DNA of 64,000 nt, from positions 63,325,201 through 63,389,200 of the forward strand of contig OZ038422.1 in assembly GCA_964036155.1 (NCBI GenBank), read 5' to 3'. Positions 27,803-38,016 of this stretch are shown in pieces. Under the pieces are notes generated by a model. The model was given only the letters and a program-made list of their open reading frames with translations, had not been told where the DNA came from and ran no database searches. The first letter of the stretch is position 1, and every line of letters starts with the position of its first letter. This DNA is from Diploscapter coronatus (taxonomy: Eukaryota > Nematoda > Chromadorea > Rhabditida > Rhabditidae). Position numbers and translations under genes: made by a program.

Positions 27803-29049
27803 TTAATAGGCCTGAGTCAAGTTGTTGACTTGAGCGGTATTATTCATCGTCAAAAGACATCGCATTTGTTCCAATTCTGCCCTGAGTCTGGTGACCTCGT
27901 ATCGCAGGCTTTGATTCTCCTGAAATTAGCACAACGATCTTAGGAAATCTAGATTTCGACAATCTGGAAAAGTAGTTGTACCGTTTCTGGGGGAAAAATG
28001 ATTGGGTTAGATATGGAAGAAAGTGCCTCTCCATATGATTTTATAAGCAAAAACGCAATTATCGCGAATACTTCCCAAGTTGCCTAATGTTCATACCATT
28101 TGCAAGATCTCCAGCCTTCTCGTATTCTGATCCTCTTTCAGCCTTCTGGCTTCTCGAGATTTCCTAGCTGATTCGTTGTTTCGTTTTCTTCGCTCGTAGT
28201 AGGACTACAAATTTTAATTTGAGATCTTCTGACATAAATAGACGACATTAGATTTCTCTTTGAAAAGAAAAGATTCCACTCTTCAATTCGACTAGGACAT
28301 GTGGGATTAAAAATCAAACATTCAATCCTCTAAAGTAAATCGAAGTCCATGAAGTCTTCTATTGTAATACAAATAATAAAAGTGCCTCAGTCTTCAATTC
28401 GGCCGGGACAGGGTTGGGAGGCTTTTTCTTCGGTGGTGCGGAGCCCTCTCTGATCGGACCACCTGCAGTCATACTCATGCAGTTCTGGCCCATCGTGATT
28501 GAAGATAGTTGCTGAGCAAAGGCGAATGGGTGGAAGCCGGCGGCCATCTGAAATTATAATTATTGATTTTTAAATTAAAATTCTTAGGTACAATTCTTAT
28601 ACCATTTCTAAGAAAAGCGCATTTTAGGAAGATATGCTAATTTCTAGAAATACTGAAATTATCTAATACAATTCTTCAAAACAAATATGGCATTTCCAGA
28701 AATCGACTTTTAGAGTTAATCAAATACAATAATTTATATATTTCTAGATATCATAGAAGTATCTATCGAAAATAGAGCAACCCCATCATCGATGTTCTTG
28801 AACTGTTGGTACTGATCGAATGGCCACATTGACGCTGTCATAGCTTGGAAAGGCAGCTTCTGAATTTTGGCCAGCGTCATTTTTTAAGAGTATGACTTAA
28901 ATATAGTACCTGGTCATAGAATGCTGACGCGGTCATTGCAGCTGCTGAAAATTTAAAAAGTAGGAATAAATTTTAAGGATTACAGTACCTGGACCCCTGC
29001 CATTTTGAGCAAGCTGTTGCTGAGAAAGATGAGAATTTTCTATGGACAT
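27803..29049 (-). CDS. PAR-type bZIP transcription factor (HLF/TEF/CES-2-like)
   Basis: Six exons (28989-29049, 28910-28944, 28782-28859, 28386-28547, 28097-28204, 27803-27919) give 186 aa. The basic region NNESARKSREARRLKEDQ has the N-x7-R signature, is preceded by a short PAR-like PNPVPAELKTESYYERR, and is followed by a leucine zipper (EILQMENQSLRYEVTRLRAE). It aligns without gaps to the HLF/TEF basic-zipper block, which in C. elegans includes CES-2. The N-terminus is Gln/Ala/Phe-rich and disordered. The intron between exons 4 and 5 must start with GC (GAG|GCACTT) for this ungapped alignment; reading to the next GT donor would insert five hydrophobic residues in the DNA-binding region. Further 5' non-coding exons are possible. 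Confidence 0.88.
27955..28095. repeat. Intronic inverted-repeat-like element, copy 7
   Basis: In the last bZIP intron. CTGGAAAAGTAGTTGTACC at one end and ACTTCCCAAGTTGCC at the other match the outer arms of copies 1 and 9; the middle has diverged. Confidence 0.45.
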
Positions 29050-31500
29050 AAAATCTGAAAGTTAGAATTTTAGAAAATTTAAGAAGGCAAGAAATGCTTG
29101 GATAAGAAAATTAAAAATTTAGAAAAATTAAAGAATTCCTAGTTACTGATGAGATATGTAAGAATTCTTATATCAACATATTATGAAAATAAGTTTTCAG
29201 AATACAAGCTGAGAAATTGAAAACTATAAGTAGCTGCTCGCCATTATGTGAGCATTACGGTACTCTTCATAGGAATTTGCATAAGAGTGAGCCCAGAAGG
29301 GGCTTTCTTTACAGGTACAAAATAGAACTAGAGATGCAGAGAAACTTAGAAATAGCATAGAGAGAAGAAAGAAAGAAGACAAAAAGCCTGACCTGAGATC
29401 GAAGGCGGCTGGAATAAAAGAGGTAAGAACGGTACGCGCAACAGCCGGCTGATTGCATCATATAAGGAGAGTGGGTTAGAGATAGGAGCAAAAGAATAGA
29501 GAGCAGAGAAGAAAAGTGCCTATTCTAATACATAAAGAGATAACGAGCTGTCGGATGTGGGTGTGTATGGAAAACAGCAAGTGGTTTTCGGATTTTGGTG
29601 GTCCTGAAAACTATCGTAATAATTTAGAAAATGTTGAATTTTGACATGTATTTTTATCCAACGGTTTTTGTAGATTTTCTTTTCTAGTCACATTTATATT
29701 TTATTAAAGTATTTTTATTAAATTTCAAGAATAATTCATTTATTATTACATACCCAAGACAATATACAAATGACCTCATGGCAATAAAATTATCGCACCT
29801 CTTTTGTATCCTTTATTATCTTACCGCACAATGGTGATTGTAAAGGGCTAAGAATTGACAACTGATGCTTAGAGCAAATGATATCTTTATTATTTGAAAA
29901 TATATTGTATTTTCTAGGATTTTATAGATTTCCTGCATTTTTCTGAGTCCCTAACGTTGTGTCGGCATGAATAAAGAGTTGCGTAATGCATAAGGACGAT
30001 AACAGTGTTTCGTCTTGAATTACCTTTACCCTTTAAATATATGAGCGTTCCTTCAGTCATAATTAATATGAATTAGCGAATTCTAAATCATAAAATGAAC
30101 ATAAAATGTTGAGTCCTTTAATTACGCAGACATTCTTTTCGTAGGCTTACATATCTGCACCATAATTGAAGCACACATACATCTAGGAGATTTTCATAAA
30201 CCCCCTTAAAGCATGAGAATTTATTAACGCTGATTTTCAGACATAGACAAGCTCATTTTAGAGCTTTATCTAATTAGGCTTTGGATCAGATTTCGGTAAG
30301 CCTGAAGGCGAAATTTTTCATCTGAAAGTAACACATCTCCTAAAATTGTCGAAGATGCGTGTCAAAAAATAGAAGATCCCTGCAAAACGAGAAATGAGGC
30401 ATATTTTCGGGGAGCCTAAAATAATTTAGAGAACGAAAGTAATTTGATTAATCATGCATACAATATGTCGTAAGATTATGTGTATGAGTTTAAAATTGTC
30501 TTAAATTGGGAGTATTTTTCCAACAGCACATTGATTTTATTAGCCAATTTATTTCGTTGTCGGGTGAACGCCAGCGGACTTAAAAATGGTGTATTTACGG
30601 AGAAACGCAATATTTTACGCAAAAATAAGTTCAATAAAAACAAATAGCACAACAAAATGAATAAATGATGGTTAAGTAGCTATCAAAGGAGATCTAAGCG
30701 TATTTAAATAAATACCAAATAAGATATCACATTTACAAGAATACGTTATTTAAAATAGTATTTGTAAGATGAATGATTTTGGCCTGTTTTTTAAAATAGT
30801 TTTTAGAAGCCTAGAGAAAGAACTGTTTGGATTTTTCCGATTGGGAAAACATTGTTAAACATCATGACGCTGAGGGCATAAATTATAACAACAAAAACAA
30901 ATTATATCTAGAAGAGTGAAGAACTTAAACATTTTTAAATATTTGAAATAAGTAATGAGATGTGGAGATAGGGGGTAGGGTGAGAATTTTTAATGAGGGG
31001 CCCGGAACCATCGACAGAGTTAATCGACTTATAGCTCACTCTACTACGCCGGCGGTTGCATACTTAATTTATGAAGAGAGTGCATAATTTATGAGGGAAG
31101 TACGCTCAACTTTTAGATGTGATGATTTATAGTGATTATGATAGCCCGTACAATTATCTATTTCATGGTGGAGATACCACATTTTTGCAGCTAGAAAAAT
31201 CGATTCTTTGGTATTTCTACCACATTTTCTACAATCTTGAATTGAATAAGTGATGAACGTGGGTGGAAAATCTATTCTACTGTCGAATGGTATCCTCCCT
31301 TGAAGATACCATTTTGGTGACCCTACCAATATGGTTGATATTATCAGGAGATGAGAGTCCATCAACAGCGGTGCATGTGTAGTGGCGAGGAGAGTTACCA
31401 TTTCTTGCAAGAAATCTCAGATGGTAATAAGTAGTTTGGTGCCCAGAGTGGTACTTCGATGGCAACTCTGCTCTCAAAAATGGTAACTGGATTGGTGCAA
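29050..31500. other. Intergenic region between bZIP and insulin genes
   Basis: About 2.4 kb, AT-rich. It should hold the bZIP promoter (next to 29050) and the insulin 3' UTR (next to 31500). 31280-31490 carries several ACCATTTTGGT-like and TACCATTTC-like palindromes, similar to those in the urocanase introns. No supported exon. Confidence 0.45.
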
Positions 31501-31928
31501 TTAGTGGGGACAGCAGTAGGTTTTCAGGTAGGCGAGCGAGCATCGCTTTTCGCAGCACTCGGTCGCGATTCCGCCGCGTTTCACCGTGTGATGTGCCTGT
31601 TGAAGCTCTCCGGGGCTCTCGGGTTGCCAAAAGGGGGCGCCTGAATGGTCGAATGGTAAGTTGTGGAGGTTTTGCAACAATTTGATCTATCTAGGAGTTC
31701 AAATTCACTAAGGTCGATAATTTTTGCAAAAATTATTATCTTACGCTTGAAAACGGCGAATGACGAGCAGAGCTGGTTCCGACATATGGCCAGAAGGGTT
31801 TGTGTGAGCCGCGTGCCGCACAGCCGCATGTTGCCCTCGACCCGCTGTGGATATATCGTGATGAACAATAGGAGCAACAATATTGGTGGGGAACTGCAAA
31901 TTAGCATAAATTGGTTAAAAATTGCCAT
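31501..31928 (-). CDS. Insulin-like peptide precursor (B-C-A, extra Cys pair)
   Basis: Secreted ligand for the insulin/DAF-2-type receptor. Two exons (31745-31928, 31501-31640) give 107 aa. Residues 1-32 are a signal peptide with a hydrophobic core (PPILLLLLFITIY). The B chain has C37-x11-C49 plus an extra C54 (RLCGTRLTQTLLAIC, then RNQLC). FK-R, formed at the exon junction, begins a 19-residue C-peptide (APFWQPESPG...HHTV) that ends at a second KR. The A chain GGIATECCEKRC...YLKTYCCPH has the CC-x3-C-x8-C pattern plus an adjacent extra Cys. The extra Cys in B and A suggest a fourth disulfide, as in worm beta-type insulins. The intron in the C-peptide/B junction is in the place common to insulin genes. 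Plus-strand frames here are shadows. Confidence 0.93.
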
Positions 31929-31974
31929 AGATTAGCTAAAGGTTAACATTTATTGTTAAATTTAGCGCTACACT

Positions 31975-32120
31975 AAAAACGTTACCTGTGATAGCGTTCA
32001 TGGACGCGCGACGCGACGAGCAGCATCTTTTTCGAGATGTGACGTCGTTCCGCGAGGCGCGACTTATTTTATCACCCTGTAATTAACCCCAATGACGTAG
32101 GCACTTAATTGTGACGTAAC
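31975..32120 (-). promoter_or_regulatory. Insulin upstream region with three CRE-like sites
   Basis: TGACGTCG (32040-32047), TGACGTAG (32093-32100) and TGACGTAA (32112-32119) lie 110-190 bp upstream of the insulin ATG, next to a CpG-rich stretch (GCGCGACGCGACGAGC). TGACGT is the ATF/CREB core. Use in this animal is inferred. Confidence 0.45.
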
Positions 32121-34245
32121 AACCAAAAAGAAGCTAATTTCTATAGTAACGAATAGACTGATTTATAAAATTAACTCGAATTAATCATCGCAAAGAGCGT
32201 GGGGTCTTCATCAGAGATTATCAAATTAAGAACGAGATGAAGTTGATAAAAGAGTAATAATCTGTCGATGAGTAAATGCAAGGATTCTGGGAATATGATA
32301 TCATAGAAACTTTTAGAGGATACTTGTGAGAATAGAATATTTTCTCAAGAGAATCTAACTCAAATTGGATCAAGACATTTCTGCAGAAGGAAATAAGAAG
32401 CGAAAAATTTATTATTTGGCGGGTTTGCAGAATTTCTGATGACTGTAGATATTATTTGGCAAAGAATGACCTTCCCGCGTGGCATAAGAGTGAATTAGAA
32501 ATAGATGAACGATAAAGTATCAACAAAATAGGGTTATTTTTAAGTTTTGGGCATTAAAAGTGAAACTTTCAGCTATTTTTCCTCGTATGAAAGGTCGGAG
32601 TTTTGGAAATTTCTCCAAGCAGCGTCAAGGAATGCAATCAGAAATGATAATGCAGAAAGTATGAGTTTTGTAGGAATCGCGGCGAAAATTACTGTCTTCG
32701 AAACATTCGGTCACCATATAATTATCGCCATAGCAAAATGCAATACTGACAATTTTTACAAGGCAAGAAACCTCGAGAAAACGCGAGTATGATGAAAATT
32801 AATTTATCGATCGAATATATGGATTTCTGAAGATATGCAAATATACAGGATGTCGAAATTTGACACCGAAAGATATGAAAAACGAACACATGAGGGTGTA
32901 GCTAATGTTAAGTAACTTATAATATTAGAAAATTTTAGGTAAATAGGAAAAAAATCTTAGGTTGGTCTGGGATTCAAAGGCCTAGATTGTCGGCAAATCA
33001 CAAGATAAAGACAAAATAGATGTGCTCTAGTTAATAGTGACTCATTTGAGGCAGGGAATAATGAATTATAGGAGGGGAAAAGAATCAGGCGAATTAACAT
33101 GAATGTGCATTTTGACGAATGCTGGGATGCTTAAATGAAGTTTGAATTGGTTCCAAAATTTCGCAAACGCTTTTCATACTTTCTGTAAAGTTTGTTCATC
33201 GGAATGTACTTTTTTCTTAAATTACGCAAATTCCAAGAAGTTCATTAAACAACTTGTTGATTAAACCGGCTAATTTGGTAGATGTTTGATAAGATAACAT
33301 GAAAATATTTAGTCTAAAAATGTTACGCATGCTAGAAAATTGTATCCGAAAACGATGCGTAAGAGGTGGGGAGACTGAAATTTGTAGTTTCATACAGGTT
33401 TACTCATAAATTTGCTCCAGGGTTTGCCGTCATCAGACTGAAAATTTCCGAGGTTAGTTGAGAAAAAATTTTAAATCAATTCAATTTTGTTTGTTTCATG
33501 AGAATGCTAAAAATACCTGAAGTAGCGGATATTTTATGCAGAAAAAGTGCCAAAAAACTGGTTTAGTATTTCAAAAGATGCTACAAATTTCGCGTCAGTG
33601 CCGACTTCTCAAAAGATCTTCGTCCAAAAGTAGGGGAAAGACTTTATACTTGAGCGTATTTTTCAAGAACCTGTGCTAGAATTCTAGTAGGCGGTTGGTC
33701 AGGACACAGAATTTTCAAAGACTTCTAATTTTTACTCTTACCCAAAAAACGCGAATCCTTTCAATACAATTTCAAGAACGAGATTTAAATTATTACGTAG
33801 CACATATTGAACATTCTATGAAATGCCGAGAAAATAGACGTGCCAATATGATTACTATGCCGAAGGAAGGCATCATTATTAGAATAAAATTGTAAACATT
33901 TTAATTGGCTTTCCAGAGAGATTTCTGATTGAAGTCGAAAAAGCAGAACTTGGAACAGAAATGAAAAAGACCGACGCCGGAAGTTAAAAATTGGAAACTT
34001 CGGGATGAGAAGATGGGACCGGAAAGGGACTCCAAAAGGGGTCCGGAATCAAGTTTTTTTTTCAGACGGGACCCTGTGGACTCAATTAGCAGTGGAAAGA
34101 TATGCACTATATGACGTTTATATTTCATATACATTTAACTTGGGCTCTAAAAGTTATATTTGAACTGAAATTGATTTTTAAACACAAACAAAACACTTAG
34201 ACTTTCATATTTTCGATTGAAATATTAATTTGGCTTCCAGATATA

Positions 34246-34485
34246 ATGGATGATGATGATGATGATGTTTGTTTAGTCGAAATAAAAAGACATTCATCGT
34301 GGGAATCAGACTATAGTAGACATAGAAGGGTTTTTGAAATCCAGAAATCTGGAAACCCCCTCTATGAAGTCAAGCCGTTAGTAGGAAACAACGGACATTT
34401 GAAACGCACTTCAGGGGCACATGAATATTTCATCTTTGAAAAATTGAACCCTGATTTCATTTGCGAAAAGGTTCCTTATAATTGA
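34246..34485 (+). CDS. Possible small protein, unrecognised
   Basis: A 79-codon frame starting MDDDDDDVCLVEIKRHSS, 5 nt after TTGGCTTCCAG, which looks like a cis or trans acceptor. The product is charged and without a signal peptide or known domain (VFEIQKSGNPLYEVKPLVG). No intron or clear poly(A) signal was seen close by. It could equally be a chance frame; the Asp run comes from a (GAT)n repeat. Confidence 0.22.
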   Translation: MDDDDDDVCLVEIKRHSSWESDYSRHRRVFEIQKSGNPLYEVKPLVGNNGHLKRTSGAHEYFIFEKLNPDFICEKVPYN

Positions 34486-35768
34486 GAATTTCGCAAATAT
34501 CTCAAAAAATATTCTTAGAAATGTCACAAACTCCGCCTAAAATCAAGTTTCAACTAGCAATTATCCCACATCAGAGCAGATAATTACATAGTGATCTTAA
34601 ATGATGAGAAATTAGGTAATATGCAAAAATATTTTGGGCCGAATAATTGAGGGGGAGGGGGAGATTTTTAAATGACGAAATATCGCAAATTGTATTGCTC
34701 AAATATGACAGAAATTGGTGTAAACACTGAGGGGGGCGGGGCTTGGAAATTAAGGATCTGATATACGAGGATGAATAATGAATCAACAAATAGCAAGACA
34801 AGATATGCTTCGGGTTTTTCCGAGTTTACGTTCTGTTTATAAATTGTCATGAGTTTTCACATGGTTCTGCATATTCACGGAGACCGAAATTTCATCATCA
34901 CATGTATCAAAAATCAAATATAAATTGCTCGAAAATCAACTAATAAAAATAGCAACCAAATTCTAAATAAATAGACCATTATTAGTAATGTAAAATGAAT
35001 TATAGTAGTTTTGTTTGTTATTACATCTATTAACTGTCAATTAAAGAGATGAAAAAATGAAAGTTGAAATTGTTGGCGACTAGTTTTTACGGGTTCAAAA
35101 TCTAGGCTTATTAAAAATTATTGTATCATCTTATAGTAAAGGGGGGAGGGGTCGCTTTTCTGGATTAAGATAATTATATTGCATGTAAAACATGTTTGTG
35201 AAAGAGGGAACGGCTCAAGACAGCAGTGAAACCACGTCAACCCTCAGTGAATATACACGCGAAAAAGGAAGCTGGAATTGATAATTACCAGCGCTGCACA
35301 TTTAATTAGATGCAGATACTATAGATACACAAGGAGATTTTATAACCCGAACGCGCAACCCGTAAATCTCGATTTACGTAGGAAAACGGCAAATTGGCTC
35401 AAATTAAACTTATCGTAGACTTAGTTAATATTATTTATAAGCAAGTTTCACAATACCTTAATCTGAAAACTGGATTTTGTACCAGAAGTCTAATAGAATT
35501 AATATGACGAAAACTCAGAAATATCATGAACTTTATCAAAAACTTATCCTTATACAGATACTCTCATCCCAAATAAGGAAATGAATTCCAAGTATCTAAT
35601 TAAAACGCTAGGTTATGACCTAAGGACGCATGTATTTTGGACACTAGTAGCTCTATAAAAGTTAGGGTGTATGTCAAATTATATCATGAAGAGTCGAAAA
35701 CTCGAAACAAAATGCAAAATATACGTGTGCAACTTTGAACTTTGCAGGACTTTTGAGATCACCACTAG

Positions 35769-35957
35769 ATGGTGTGTTTGCATCAAATTATATATAATTC
35801 TGAATACTTAGAATATGAAGAAGCCACACTGAAGGGAATATGCGAGTTTGAATTTGGATCTGAACCTGAAAAGCTGCAGTCAGGAAATTATTTGTTGCAA
35901 AAACCGCAGCAGAAGCTCAAAAAATTTGTTTATCATGAACTGAAATGCAAAAGCTAA
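35769..35957 (+). CDS. Possible small protein or exon, unrecognised
   Basis: A 62-codon frame (SEYLEYEEATLKGICEFEFG, then a basic C-terminus) that starts 21 nt after ACTTTGCAG. The composition looks protein-like but there is no domain and no support from neighbours. Confidence 0.18.
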   Translation: MVCLHQIIYNSEYLEYEEATLKGICEFEFGSEPEKLQSGNYLLQKPQQKLKKFVYHELKCKS

Positions 35958-37611
35958 TTTCCGGCAAACAAGGAATCAGAATTTACACAGCTACAGTATG
36001 CAACTTGCAGTATCTATGTCAAAAAGGTATGATGGAAGTTGGGTTATTATTCTTGGAAAATAAAATGTTAGGACTGATAAAATAATGATAAAAGCATTCG
36101 AATAATTATTTATCAGATTATCAGTTGAACTTTACACTTCGATGCTCCCCAAGGGCACTGAACGATATGTTTATTTGAATAATAAGAGCGCAAATTTCTA
36201 GATTTGAAATATAGCCGTGACATTAATGAATAAAAATGGCTCTAGTGAAACAGAGGCTTAGGCGTTTGACGCCCTGATTTTTAACAAAAATCGGATTTAA
36301 TTGGCTTTCTTTCGCAATGCGTTTAGGGTAATAGGATCTTGCCGCTAATAATTAAGCGAAGACAAAATTCGATATATGGGAAGTCGTGAAAGGCATCGGC
36401 CTATCTTACAATACGTAGATGTGATGATCCGACTAAAATGACGAAAATCGTAGGGCGTGTCATCAAGCGATATATGATATCTTCTATAAGAGATTTATCT
36501 GGATTTAATATTAGATTCACGAGAATTGCAATTTGAGAGCGGAATTTTCGTCATAGAAATACGCAGATTGAATATGAGTGAGTAAAAGTTTTATGTTGAC
36601 AAAAATTTACAACTAATAAAAGTGATAGAGCATAAGTCAAAGAAACTTTGTATATGGAATTTCATGAGTATTAGTTATGAACTCTGAAGTATTAAATTTA
36701 TTAATAGACGATATTACATTTGTAATACTAGGCCAAACTTCTATTAGTTGCCTTAAATTAACAACAATATTCTCGTTGCGTCTTCTCGAAAACTAGAACT
36801 TTCAAAGTGCAACATTTTCCACGTCTGATAACCTATGCAGCCAAATTATGGGGGTCTAGAAGAAACTCAGATAGAAACATTTTCTTGCAAAGGAAAAGCA
36901 AAGACCTCGAAGATATCAATTATTTAAAAGCATAGAGCTGCATGATATCACATGAAAATCAGCTCAGATCTTACCTATGCAAAATAGGCTCCTATTTGTG
37001 GTAGAAAGTAATATTTACCCACATGTTCCGTGGCGGTTCGAGTAATGGAATTTAGATCTATGATATTTTTGCATGAATTGTCGAATACAAATCTATATAA
37101 GTGCATGATATTTTATATGCATCTCGATTATCAATATCACATGAAAATCACATTTAAACTTCGATGATTTCCATCATTTATAAAGTCAGCTTTAGCAGTA
37201 TACTTTTTCGAAAACTCTTCCAATAAAACTAAGTGAGCGATGCAAGTTATATGTCCCTGAACTTTCCCTATTTTGTGGGTCACTCTATACACTAAAATAA
37301 AACTATATCTTATGTAGTGTAACATAAAAACTACAAGTCGTTATCAATAATAATGTCATTAGCTAGTTTGTAATATTGTTAGAGAGCGCAAGTGCTTTTT
37401 CCAAATTTGATGTTGGCGAGATTTGAAGCTAGCAGGAATATTACAGGATCCTTCAAATGCTCAAATCAAAAAGAAAAATTCAATTTCTGCATATTCAAAT
37501 TGGAGTATTTGCGCTCTCTACTTATTGCTCCTCTTATCTTTGTGCTATTCTGATCATTTCGATTCCGTGCATGCGCTACCTTTATTGATCCAGTTTCAAT
37601 TTTTTTTTTAA

Positions 37612-37657
37612 ATAAAAGCTTAAAGTCTGAAACTCTACCAATGAGCTATGCGTCCTG
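37612..37657 (-). pseudogene. 5' half of a tRNA-Lys-like sequence
   Basis: Read on the minus strand, CATAGCTCATTGGTAGAG is a near-perfect tRNA A box and D arm, followed by TTTCAGACTTTAAGC, close to the anticodon arm of tRNA-Lys(UUU). The sequence then runs into a T/A-rich tail with no variable or T arm. It is a truncated tRNA or tRNA-derived element, not a working gene. Confidence 0.5.
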
Positions 37658-38016
37658 TGGATGGGATATCTGGACAAGTGAAGAAGGTATGCGAGAATTT
37701 TAGCAGGAATAGTTCAAGGTCAACTTTGACAAAAGAGAGTGACCAAATATGTGCGTTAATATCGATCAATAACGCATGGCGTTAACCGCTATTTTTGAAT
37801 ATTTTTGTTATAGCATATTCATTATTTTAGATATTTATCTGATAATTCGCAAATAATAAAATTATGAGATAACAAGACAACAACCTTCCCACTGCTTATT
37901 CAAAACTATGTATTTATCATCTTATGTTTTGTTATCAAAAGTTGTGTGTATATGATTCCATTTGATTTAAGACAAACTATTTCATTTAACTTTGTCTTTA
38001 GATTCCACTTTCCACA

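Larger units (their letters stand above)
32121..38016. other. Gene-poor AT-rich region between insulin and transporter genes
   Basis: About 5.9 kb. It has scattered short open frames, two of which begin right after a good 3' splice-like AG (see 34246 and 35769), and a tRNA-Lys-like half at 37612. Nothing else could be supported. Confidence 0.5.

Noticed and set aside
31459..31935. Plus-strand frames across the insulin locus.
   Set aside because: The minus strand encodes a full signal peptide, B, C and A chains with dibasic sites; the plus frames are shadows.
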